The notes below the pieces were generated by a model that saw nothing but the letters and a program-made list of their open reading frames with translations, made no database searches and had not been told where the DNA came from. The position numbers were made by a program, and so were the translations under genes. Shown in pieces: positions 37,321 to 44,442 of a DNA stretch of 45,819 bases. This stretch comes from a virus, in the IMG/VR virus record IMGVR_UViG_3300013137_000030, positions 1-45,819 of that record; one strand, 5' to 3'. Position 1 is the first letter of the stretch, and each line of letters begins with the position of its first letter.

Positions 37321-39607
37321 CATCAAAGTCCCCTTCTCTGGTCCTCAACCTGCTCGTCTCATGATTGTAGGAGAGGCTCCAGGAGAAACAGAAGTTCGTG
37401 ACCTTCAACCTTTCATAGGATTCAGTGGGAAACTCCTCACTGAACTCCTTAGGGATGTAGGGATAAGAAGGGAGGACTGTAGAATCGGAAATGTTTCTAG
37501 GGTTCGTCCAGCAGAAAACAAGTTCAAGAATCTTCCAGAGGACTTGGTTGCCAGTGAGACTCAACACCTCTTAGAGGACATAAAGAAGACCTCTCCTAGA
37601 GTAATACTCTGCCTAGGTAACGAGCCCTTCTCCGTTCTTACTGGTGAGAGAGACATCTCTAAGTGGAGAGGATCTGTTCTCTGGAACTCCACTTATAACT
37701 GCAAAGTAATCCCTACCTACCATCCTGCCTTTGCGCTTAGAACCTGGGAAGTAGTTCCTCTTATGCGTTTCGACCTTAAGAGGACAGAAAAAGAGCTTTC
37801 TACTCCTAACCTCTCTCGAATCCCTAGACAGTGGGTAGTAGTGAATAGTATTTCACAGTTGACTTTGTTCCTTGAGACAGCGAAGAAGAAGGGAACAGTT
37901 GCTTTTGACCTAGAAACCACTCGTGGTAATATTCAGGTCCTCTGTCTCGCTATCTCCTACGACTCCTCTTTTGCTTTCTGTATCCCTATCACCAAGGGTC
38001 TCGATCCCTACTGGTCAGAGGACGAGGAGATAATTATCTGGAAGCTCCTAGCAGAGTTCTTTGGAGATGCTTCTATAAAGAAGGTAGCTCACAACTCTTC
38101 CTTTGATAGGGGAGTGCTCCAGCATAAGATGCAGATTCCCGTTCGTGGTATGCTTATGGACACTATGAATGCATTCCATCTTGTCTATCCTGAACTCCCC
38201 AAAGCTCTCGACGTGGTTAGTAGCATCTACACCGACCAACCCTACTATAAACACCTCTCTCGCTCTGACCTCTGGCAGTACAACTGTCTTGATGCTATGG
38301 TGTGCTTTGAGGCCTACAAAGTCCTTGAGGAGGAAATGAAAGAGTGGGGAGTACGTGACTTTTACGACTCCAAGATCATGCCATTAGAAGATATTCTTCT
38401 CGAACTTCAACTTAGGGGAGTCAAGATCAACCTATCTCTAAGAGATCGAGTAAGGCTTGAAGAAGAAGTTAGTCTAGAAGAAGCTATGTATAACCTTGAA
38501 AAACTTACTGGTTTCGAGGTCAACATCGCTTCTCCCAAGCAGCTCGCTGTCCTCCTCTACAACAAACTTGGTCTTCCTCTTCAACACAAAAGAGGCAGCG
38601 AGTCAGTCACTACTGATGAAGAGGCCCTCTCTAACCTCTTCCGTCTCACTCATCACGAAGCAGTCAACCATATTCTTTCTTATCGAGGCCACGCAAAACT
38701 CATTTCCACTTACCTCGATGCAGAACTAAAAGGAGGAAGGATGCACTGTTCCTATAATATAGGAGGGACAGTGAAAGATGATGGTAAGGTAGAAAAGGGT
38801 CCTGCTACTGGAAGACTTTCTTCTTCAGGTTCTATTGTAGTAGGTTCTGGCACTAATCTCCAAAACATTCCTCGTGGGAATTTTAGGAGACTCTTTATTC
38901 CTGATGAAGGTCTTGTCCTTTATGAAGTTGATCTCTCTCAAGCTGAAGCAAGGGTTGTTGCCTATGAGGCTCAAGAACCCACAATGATGAGAGTCTTTGA
39001 GGAAGGGAAAGACATTCATCGTCTCAATGCTTCTTGGATTTATGGAATCCCAGAAAACGAGGTCGCTAAAGACCAGCGACAGTTTGCTAAGACTCACGTT
39101 CATGCTTTCAACTATGGAGAAGGACCCTTTACTTTTGCTAAGAGGGCTGGAGTTCTAGAAGCTGAAGGCAGACGAATCAGGAACCTTTACTTCCAACAGT
39201 TTCCTAGAATCCCTAGGTGGCATGATGAGATAATCAAGCAACTCAAAAATGGAAGGATTCTTGTTAACTACTTTGGAAGGAAGAGAACCTTCTTTGGAAG
39301 ATGGGGAGAAGAACTATTCAAGGCAGCCTTTGCCTATATACCACAATCTACAGTAGGGGACTTGCTAAACATTGCTCTAGTCAACTTTAGAAGGTCTTGT
39401 CCTTCTAGTATTCAAGTCCTCCTTCAGGTGCATGATTCCTTTGTCTTTCAAGCTCCAAAAGACTTTGACGTTCTTACCTTGTTGACTAAAGCATTTGACA
39501 TACCTATTACTGCTCACGGCCGTACTTACTATATCCCTTGGGAACTGAAGGCAGGTCCTAGTTGGGGAGAGATGAAGGATGTCCATAAAGGAGGAAGAAG
39601 AGTATGA
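37310..39607 (+). CDS. DNA polymerase I with N-terminal UDG-like domain
   Basis: 765 residues from TTG 37310, six bases after AGGAGG; the frame upstream to 37229 has no such site. Residues about 10-175 resemble family-4 uracil-DNA glycosylases (MIVGEAPGETE, FIGFSGKLL, YHPAFALR). A 3'-5' exonuclease follows (VAFDLETT, D200; NCLDAMVCFE). Polymerase motifs: A with D541 (VDLSQAEAR), B with R590/K594/Y602 (RQFAKTHVHAFNYG), C with H708-D709 (VHDSF). The residue matching E. coli Phe762 is His598. The same UDG-exo-pol order is known from SPO1-type polymerases. It is the replicative polymerase. Confidence 0.93.
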   Translation: MNLNIKVPFSGPQPARLMIVGEAPGETEVRDLQPFIGFSGKLLTELLRDVGIRREDCRIGNVSRVRPAENKFKNLPEDLVASETQHLLEDIKKTSPRVILCLGNEPFSVLTGERDISKWRGSVLWNSTYNCKVIPTYHPAFALRTWEVVPLMRFDLKRTEKELSTPNLSRIPRQWVVVNSISQLTLFLETAKKKGTVAFDLETTRGNIQVLCLAISYDSSFAFCIPITKGLDPYWSEDEEIIIWKLLAEFFGDASIKKVAHNSSFDRGVLQHKMQIPVRGMLMDTMNAFHLVYPELPKALDVVSSIYTDQPYYKHLSRSDLWQYNCLDAMVCFEAYKVLEEEMKEWGVRDFYDSKIMPLEDILLELQLRGVKINLSLRDRVRLEEEVSLEEAMYNLEKLTGFEVNIASPKQLAVLLYNKLGLPLQHKRGSESVTTDEEALSNLFRLTHHEAVNHILSYRGHAKLISTYLDAELKGGRMHCSYNIGGTVKDDGKVEKGPATGRLSSSGSIVVGSGTNLQNIPRGNFRRLFIPDEGLVLYEVDLSQAEARVVAYEAQEPTMMRVFEEGKDIHRLNASWIYGIPENEVAKDQRQFAKTHVHAFNYGEGPFTFAKRAGVLEAEGRRIRNLYFQQFPRIPRWHDEIIKQLKNGRILVNYFGRKRTFFGRWGEELFKAAFAYIPQSTVGDLLNIALVNFRRSCPSSIQVLLQVHDSFVFQAPKDFDVLTLLTKAFDIPITAHGRTYYIPWELKAGPSWGEMKDVHKGGRRV

Positions 39608-39948
39608 TCTCTGACGAACAGCTTATGGCGGACGCGAAACTGTGCGACAAGGCGACGCCGGGACCATGGAATTGGTACCACTGGAACTCTGGGTGCGTAT
39701 CTGAGCATTGTATAGGCATCCTCGCTAGCGACGGAACCGTTTGCCATGTCCCAACACGCATGGAGGCCGAAGGCCAATTCATCGCACGCGCCCGTACCGC
39801 CCTGCCCGCCTACATCGAGGAGGCCAAGAAGTACAGGGAGTTTAGGACGCTTGTCCAGTGGTTCGTGGATAAAGCGAACGCCCATGACCCTACCGACGTG
39901 ATAAGCAAGCATGGGAAGTTACGCGAATGGCTGGAGTCGAACCCATGA
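39604..39948 (+). CDS. Ea22-like early protein
   Basis: 114 residues, ATG 39604 overlapping the polymerase stop (ATGA). KATPGPWNWYHWN near the start and FIARARTALPAYIEE in the middle match the Ead/Ea22-like family of phage early proteins, whose role is unsettled. The DNA switches to GC-rich exactly at this gene, so it marks the left edge of an imported pair. Confidence 0.7.
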   Translation: MISDEQLMADAKLCDKATPGPWNWYHWNSGCVSEHCIGILASDGTVCHVPTRMEAEGQFIARARTALPAYIEEAKKYREFRTLVQWFVDKANAHDPTDVISKHGKLREWLESNP

Positions 39949-39983
39949 CCGACACCGACCACCAGAGACATGGGAGGAATGAG

Positions 39984-40502
39984 ATGACAACTCTAGAGCA
40001 CATTGTTCGATTCGAGGCCGGGTACGACTGCATCAACTTCGAGTGCAAGTTCAACAAGCCGAACTGCAAGCCCGGCAAAGGCAACTCCCACGGCAAGCAC
40101 GGGCTGGAGATGCGCTTTGTCGTAAAGGGAGACGCTGGAGCCGTCCAGTTTCTTCTGTCTACCGGCTGGCTTCCACAACGAGTTTTGCCTGATGGCATTC
40201 ACGTCAGACACCTGAATCTCGAGACATCTAAGACATTTCCGCTCCCCGCTGACTTGGGATATCACTCCAAGAAGCCCCACTACGCCGGCCAGGAGCCAAT
40301 AGACGGCTCGTGCGAGTTCTGCGACGGTCAACCATGCTACTACGACGGTTCCTCCTTGAACGCGAACGATGCCATGTATGCTCTCGTCAATGGAGGGGAT
40401 AAAGCCTTGTGGGCATTTCTCGATGCCTACTATGTCCACGTCTTTGAAGGTGGAGAATACCCGACGCCAGCAGAATATCCAGCAAAGAGGCGAGGAGACT
40501 GA
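39984..40502 (+). CDS. Unknown protein in a GC-rich island
   Basis: 172 residues from ATG 39984, eight bases after GGGAGG; frames from 39927 or 39945 overlap the previous gene and lack that site. Cys-rich start (YDCINFECKFNKPNCKPGKG), then a segment HGKHGLEMRFVVKGDAGAVQFLLSTGWLP that recurs in small phage proteins. A CEFCDGQPC motif follows. Function unknown. Confidence 0.68.
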   Translation: MTTLEHIVRFEAGYDCINFECKFNKPNCKPGKGNSHGKHGLEMRFVVKGDAGAVQFLLSTGWLPQRVLPDGIHVRHLNLETSKTFPLPADLGYHSKKPHYAGQEPIDGSCEFCDGQPCYYDGSSLNANDAMYALVNGGDKALWAFLDAYYVHVFEGGEYPTPAEYPAKRRGD

Positions 40503-40525
40503 CATGCCGGAGGAATGGTGAGATA

Positions 40526-40852
40526 ATGAATAACAATGAAAGCAGTTCTAAACCTCTTCAAGCTCATCCTCTTCCTCCTCCAGAGAGAGTTCTTAACCAC
40601 GTAGCCATTCTTGAGTGTAAGCATGCTCCCTATCATGGAGCTATTATACTCAAGTTACCTTCCAATTGGTGCCTAATCCTCTACGCAGAAATTAATAAAG
40701 GACCTAAGAAAACTACTGATATGATCTCTCATCCAATCAACTACTGTCCCTTCTGTGGTATTCCTTTAGACAATAGTACTCCAACCCGCACTTACATCCT
40801 TGGACAACTACATTTCATCGACGATCACCTTAAGCATTTAGGAGTCATCTAA
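40526..40852 (+). CDS. Small zinc-knuckle protein
   Basis: 108 residues, ATG 40526; AT-type codons return here after the GC-rich island. CPFCG near residue 74 and an earlier CKH near 31 suggest one zinc site. The middle is strand-rich (HGAIILKLPSNWCLILYAEI). Function unknown. A short open frame (ATG 40852, 18 residues) overlaps its stop and leads into the next gene. Confidence 0.6.
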   Translation: MNNNESSSKPLQAHPLPPPERVLNHVAILECKHAPYHGAIILKLPSNWCLILYAEINKGPKKTTDMISHPINYCPFCGIPLDNSTPTRTYILGQLHFIDDHLKHLGVI

Positions 40853-40891
40853 TGACAATGCTCAACATGAATCTTGAAAAGGTTACCCAAA

Positions 40892-42097
40892 ATGAGACTA
40901 ACCACTGATCTTGTTACCTCTTATGCTTCTGCCTTTATTCGCCAACAGTGCGCTGAATCTTTTCATCAGTGGTCAATAATTTCTGCTGCTTCTGTAGCAC
41001 TTAATAGGAGGGTCTGGATGAATAGAGGTTATGGTATTCTTTATCCAAACCTCTACATAATCCTTACTGCAGAATCAGCCATCTCCTCTAAATCAACCGC
41101 TATTGAACTTGCAATTGACCTTCTTCTCAAAACTAATCCTAAAGCTCCTATGTTTAGCCAAAAGCAGTCCTCACCTGAAAGTATGATAAACTTTCTCGCT
41201 CTTCAATTTAAGGAGTATGGCACTAGTAGTGGTTACATAGTAGCTGATGAACTCGCTTCCTTTATAGGTGCTACTCAGCAAGACCTAAGAATAGTAGCCT
41301 TCCTTACTCAAGTATATGGATGTAAAGAAATCTACAACTACCATTCTATCATGAGAGGAATCGAAACCTGCAATAAACTCTATATCAACCTCCTCGCAGG
41401 AACCACTGTTGACTGGGTTAGACACTCAATGCCTTCTGATGCAGTAGCAGGAGGATTTGCAGGGAGAATCCTCTTTATCTCTGATAGAGGACTCGGACAG
41501 CGTGTAGCACACCCAAAAGTAGACGACGCAAAACTGAAGGACGTAGTAGAGGATATACGATCTCTATGGACTCTCAAGGGCGAGTTTGTTGAATCTCCTG
41601 AAGCCTATAAGTGGTATGAAACTTGGTATGAAGAGTGTCTTGATCCTAACTCCTATCCTCCTCTCCTTCGTCCCTATGCTGGAAGAAAAGGCGAAACAGT
41701 ATTTAAGATTGCTATGATTCTTTCTGCTATGAGAGGAGATTCCCTTATCATCGAAAAGCAAGACCTAGAGGATGCTGTTAGACTTCTAGCAGTCAACGAA
41801 CCCTACCTCTATAAAATCTTCGAGTCCATCGAAGCCACTACCTCTGGGAAAGAAGTTGATAAACTAATCAACTTCCTTCGACGTAGAGGAGGGAGTGCAA
41901 CAATTTCGGAGATAGCCGCTGCTCATGCTTACTGTATGAATGCAGACACTATCCGAAAGAACCTAGATACTCTCGAACTAGCCAACAAGATCACCAGGGA
42001 GCTTGGAGGAAAATCTGGAAAGGCACTAGTGATTAGTCTTACAAAGACTCTGGCCCCGACCACAAAAATCGAAGACTCACCCCATCACGATAACTAG
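40892..42097 (+). CDS. DUF3987-like replication protein
   Basis: 401 residues from ATG 40892 with AAAAGG upstream; TTG 40874 is a weaker choice. The sequence has the layout of DUF3987 proteins: NRRVWMNRGYGILYPNLYIIL, a degenerate P-loop (AESAISSKST), YIVADELASFIG as Walker B-like strand, then GGFAGRILFI. The C-terminus has a winged-helix-like part (RRRGGSATISEIAAAHAY). Such proteins often replace a replicative helicase or primase-helicase in phages. The P-loop lacks the usual GK pair, so ATPase activity is uncertain. Confidence 0.75.
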   Translation: MRLTTDLVTSYASAFIRQQCAESFHQWSIISAASVALNRRVWMNRGYGILYPNLYIILTAESAISSKSTAIELAIDLLLKTNPKAPMFSQKQSSPESMINFLALQFKEYGTSSGYIVADELASFIGATQQDLRIVAFLTQVYGCKEIYNYHSIMRGIETCNKLYINLLAGTTVDWVRHSMPSDAVAGGFAGRILFISDRGLGQRVAHPKVDDAKLKDVVEDIRSLWTLKGEFVESPEAYKWYETWYEECLDPNSYPPLLRPYAGRKGETVFKIAMILSAMRGDSLIIEKQDLEDAVRLLAVNEPYLYKIFESIEATTSGKEVDKLINFLRRRGGSATISEIAAAHAYCMNADTIRKNLDTLELANKITRELGGKSGKALVISLTKTLAPTTKIEDSPHHDN

Positions 42098-42266
42098 GTA
42101 CCTGAACCTTCAACTTGTTGATAAGTTTTTTGTAGGTTCTAAGTGAAAAGGTAGGGAGATGAATAATCACTATCTCCCTACCTTTTTCTTCCTCTATAGT
42201 AAAAGTAGCAAATTTAGTCACTACCTCTTTTGCTACTTCTACCACTTCTTTTGCTTTACTTCTCAC
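42039..42266 (-). CDS. Possible small protein overlapping the terminator
   Basis: 75 residues, GTG 42266. The N-terminal 55 residues look protein-like (KAKEVVEVAKEVVTKFATFT, KGREIVIIHLPTFSLRTYKK), but its frame contains the perfect terminator stem and runs into the end of the opposite gene. No good ribosome site precedes GTG. Either it is a last gene of the late operon whose message ends within the stem, or chance. Confidence 0.3.
   Translation of the reverse strand: MRSKAKEVVEVAKEVVTKFATFTIEEEKGREIVIIHLPTFSLRTYKKLINKLKVQVPSYRDGVSLRFLWSGPESL
42146..42187. terminator. Bidirectional intrinsic terminator
   Basis: AAAAGGTAGGGAGAT (42146-42160) pairs perfectly over 15 bp with ATCTCCCTACCTTTT (42172-42186) around 11 bases, with TTTTT on the plus strand and TTTT on the minus strand. 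It lies between the converging early and late units and should stop transcription from both sides. Confidence 0.88.
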
Positions 42267-42837
42267 CCTTCGAGGCTTCCTTAAAAGCTACCCAAAGACG
42301 AGAGGCAAAGGACTTAAGGCAGTCTTGAAAAAGGATAAGAAGAGTAAAGTAAGCCACAAGAGCAATCCATTTAAGACTCATGTTTTGACTCCTACTAGAG
42401 TTGTAATGGAGAGGAACAGACCTAGTAACACTACTAGGGCACTCGCGGCGAACACTAGTATCAGAATCCACCTGATCATCCCAGAGGCAGGTGGGTCTGT
42501 CCAAAGTGCTGCAATCACTATCATCATTGCTATTGCAGCGAACAAGAGGCTCTCGTTTATCTGTCCCTTTAGTTGTCTCTCTGACAGGTCGAAACTTAGG
42601 GGCGTTGAAGTCCCCACCTACCTTTCCAGCAGAGTCACCAGTAGTAGCCACTTGTTTATTAGATGATTTGTTAGTAGTGGGAGCTTCTACTATTGCTCCT
42701 TCCTTTGCTACTATTGGAGCTCCCTTTTGTTCCGTCTGTTGTTTCTGTGCAGCTGCACAAGCTGTTAAGCAGATACAGAGCCAAGCAAGGAAAAAAGCAA
42801 TAGTAATACTTAACAACCACTTAAGCACTCTCATCAT
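42256..42837 (-). CDS. Putative lipoprotein with nested reading frame (lysis region)
   Basis: 193-residue frame from ATG 42837 with GGAG nine bases before. Residues 1-27 are a signal peptide ending in a lipobox (LTAC), then a Lys/Thr/Ser-rich linker. From about residue 75 to 150 the frame looks non-natural, because another frame there codes a clear two-helix membrane protein. At the end, an ATG at 42381 (MSLKWIALVAYFTLLILF) overlaps the nested gene's stop (ATGA) and may start a separate 41-residue membrane protein. So this may be two genes read in one open frame. A spanin-like lipoprotein is possible. Confidence 0.55.
   Translation of the reverse strand: MMRVLKWLLSITIAFFLAWLCICLTACAAAQKQQTEQKGAPIVAKEGAIVEAPTTNKSSNKQVATTGDSAGKVGGDFNAPKFRPVRETTKGTDKREPLVRCNSNDDSDCSTLDRPTCLWDDQVDSDTSVRRECPSSVTRSVPLHYNSSRSQNMSLKWIALVAYFTLLILFQDCLKSFASRLWVAFKEASKGEK
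42378..42617 (-). CDS. Two-helix membrane protein, holin-like
   Basis: 79 residues from GTG 42617, in a different frame inside the lipoprotein ORF, with AAAGG just upstream. Two strong membrane helices (ESLLFAAIAMMIVIAALW and WILILVFAASALVVLLGLFL) are separated by a short polar turn. Size and topology fit a class II holin. Its stop overlaps an ATG for the following membrane segment (ATGA). Confidence 0.6.
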   Translation of the reverse strand: MGTSTPLSFDLSERQLKGQINESLLFAAIAMMIVIAALWTDPPASGMIRWILILVFAASALVVLLGLFLSITTLVGVKT

Positions 42838-42849
42838 AACTATCTCCAG

Positions 42850-43134
42850 TTACTTCCTAGGAATCGTAAATAACCATCCTGCCAAAAGAAATATAGTAGC
42901 AAAAGCTGCTGTAATTGCCCACCATTGATACTTAGTCCAATCCTCCACTTTCACTAATCGCACAAGAATCTGTTCCCTACAAGTAGAACAAGACTTCTCT
43001 ACTTTTTCTACTTCTTTTCTTAACTTATCCATGCTAAATGCTACTCCTTTGAGGCCTTCCCTGACCTCTCCTAGCATGACTCCTACCTCGACATCCTTGT
43101 CCATTGAAGACTCTTTCTTGGCTTCTTTATTCAA
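42850..43134 (-). CDS. Tail-anchored membrane protein, putative lysis or holin-associated
   Basis: 94 residues. TTG 43134 follows AGAGGAGA by seven bases; ATG 43104 in frame is weaker. A helical, charged domain (EVREGLKGVAFSMDKLRKEV, CSTC) is followed by one C-terminal membrane helix (WWAITAAFATIFLLAGWLF) and a basic end. The form resembles phage haemolysin XhlA-type proteins, which act with holins. It is the first gene after operator site 5. Confidence 0.65.
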   Translation of the reverse strand: MNKEAKKESSMDKDVEVGVMLGEVREGLKGVAFSMDKLRKEVEKVEKSCSTCREQILVRLVKVEDWTKYQWWAITAAFATIFLLAGWLFTIPRK

Positions 43135-43152
43135 AGTTAGTTCTCCTCTACT

Positions 43153-43171
43153 TATTTCAATTATTGAAATA
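43153..43171. promoter_or_regulatory. Palindromic operator-like site 5
   Basis: TATTTCAATTATTGAAATA, the same 19-bp palindrome with T at the centre. It lies 18 bases ahead of the first gene of the putative lysis block (minus strand). Confidence 0.75.
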
Positions 43172-43194
43172 TCTACTGCAGGAAGGGAAGCTGT

Positions 43195-43686
43195 CTAGGT
43201 CGGAGGGGGCGACCCTTTCAGGCATCCCTCCTGCAGTAAAGTGGTAGTTGAGAAACCTTCTTCTTCCTTAATATACACCACCTTTCCTCCCCACCTAGTA
43301 ATTAATGTCTCTCCAGTAAGCTTCTTTCCCATATAAGAGGATCCTTTAACAAGAAGATCTGCTTGAGTAGCTACAAGAAGTTCTTCTAGTTCTTCTTCAG
43401 TCTTAAAGGGCACTACGTAGTCTACCCAAGGAAGGTTGGAGAGAGCACTTAGCCTAAACCTCAAGGGTACTATAGGCCGTCCAGAACCTTTCAGTGATTG
43501 TACTGACTCATCAGTGTTTACTAGTACTACCACTGCATCTGCCAGAACCCTACATCCTTTTAGAAGCGCAAAGTGTCCTGCATGAAGTACATCAAAGCAT
43601 CCATTGGTAACTACTATCTTATGGCCATTCTTATGCCTTATCCTACACACTGTCTCAAGTATCTCTCTATCCACTATCCTATTCAA
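43195..43686 (-). CDS. Nucleotidyltransferase, HldE/RfaE C-domain type
   Basis: 163 residues from TTG 43686, which has AGGAGG nine bases before and overlaps the methyltransferase stop; GTG 43710 is the longer alternative. TNGCFDVLHAGH is the CTP/ATP-binding HxGH-type motif. VNTDESVQSLKGSGRPI and the end GFSTTTLLQ are typical of D-glycero-beta-D-manno-heptose-1-phosphate adenylyltransferases. It would make an activated sugar, perhaps the donor for the GT9-like enzyme two genes upstream. Confidence 0.83.
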   Translation of the reverse strand: MNRIVDREILETVCRIRHKNGHKIVVTNGCFDVLHAGHFALLKGCRVLADAVVVLVNTDESVQSLKGSGRPIVPLRFRLSALSNLPWVDYVVPFKTEEELEELLVATQADLLVKGSSYMGKKLTGETLITRWGGKVVYIKEEEGFSTTTLLQEGCLKGSPPPT

Positions 43687-44245
43687 GGTAGAAGACCTCC
43701 TGATAGCCACTATAAAGTCTCTTCCATCCTCTTCTCTCTAAGAATGGTACTAACAATCCTCCTTTACCCCCTTTCTCCTGCTGACAATCATCAATCCCTA
43801 CCACGCTCCCTTTATGCAACTTATCTTCTGCCTCCTGGAATTCTTCAAGGGCATGGAATTGACTCTCTTGTTGTATCTCTGGGTAGAAGTCGAGAGAGTC
43901 TAGGTAGAGGAGGTCAATAGGGTAAGTATAATAACGTAAAAAGTCTACTGAGTCAACACAAGCATAGTAGATGCTCTTTTCTTCTCCACATATCTCTCTA
44001 GCTATATTGAGATGCCGAGAGTCATTATCTATAGTAATCAACTCTGCCCCAGTTCCTTCACAAAACTCTTTCAACACTAGGGTACTCATCCCTGCTCCCC
44101 AGTCGTCATGTTGGCGAATGCAGCCAGTCTCTACTACTATCTTAGCAAAATTCTCTTCTGCCTTAGAGAGCATAGCTAACCAACCTTCCCTACGTCTCCC
44201 CATGAGGAAGCTATACCTAGTAGTCACTTTGTCTGTAACACTCAT
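43679..44245 (-). CDS. Class I SAM-dependent methyltransferase
   Basis: 188 residues, ATG 44245, coupled by ATGA. VVETGCIRQHDDWGAGMSTLVL is the SAM-binding loop, LITIDNDSRHLNIA the acidic strand end and IDLLYLDSLDF the motif IV region. It resembles methyltransferases (Methyltransf_24-like) that act on sugars or small molecules rather than DNA. Lying between glycosyltransferase and sugar-nucleotide genes, it may methylate a glycan (inference). Confidence 0.78.
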   Translation of the reverse strand: MSVTDKVTTRYSFLMGRRREGWLAMLSKAEENFAKIVVETGCIRQHDDWGAGMSTLVLKEFCEGTGAELITIDNDSRHLNIAREICGEEKSIYYACVDSVDFLRYYTYPIDLLYLDSLDFYPEIQQESQFHALEEFQEAEDKLHKGSVVGIDDCQQEKGGKGGLLVPFLERRGWKRLYSGYQEVFYLE

Positions 44246-44442
44246 TTGCTTTCAACTCCGCTATAGTAACAAACAAGTTGTGGAGAATTCCCTGGAATAA
44301 AAGTCACCCTGATTTCTGTGCAACAATCTAAGAGTACTTGCTTTCCATTTATAAAAACCTGAAAGTCTCCTATTCTAGGACTTCCAGAGATTTTCAGTCC
44401 TTCTGAGTTGATATCTGTAGTGGTCACTTCTTGCTTAGTCAC
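44242..44442 (-). CDS. Small protein in the glycan cluster
   Basis: 66 residues, GTG 44442 overlapping the glycosyltransferase stop (GTGA) and itself overlapping the methyltransferase start. Strand-rich (GDFQVFINGKQVLLDCCTEIRVTF). No motif is recognised; it may be a small beta-protein of the virion or a partner of the cluster enzymes. Confidence 0.6.
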   Translation of the reverse strand: MTKQEVTTTDINSEGLKISGSPRIGDFQVFINGKQVLLDCCTEIRVTFIPGNSPQLVCYYSGVESK

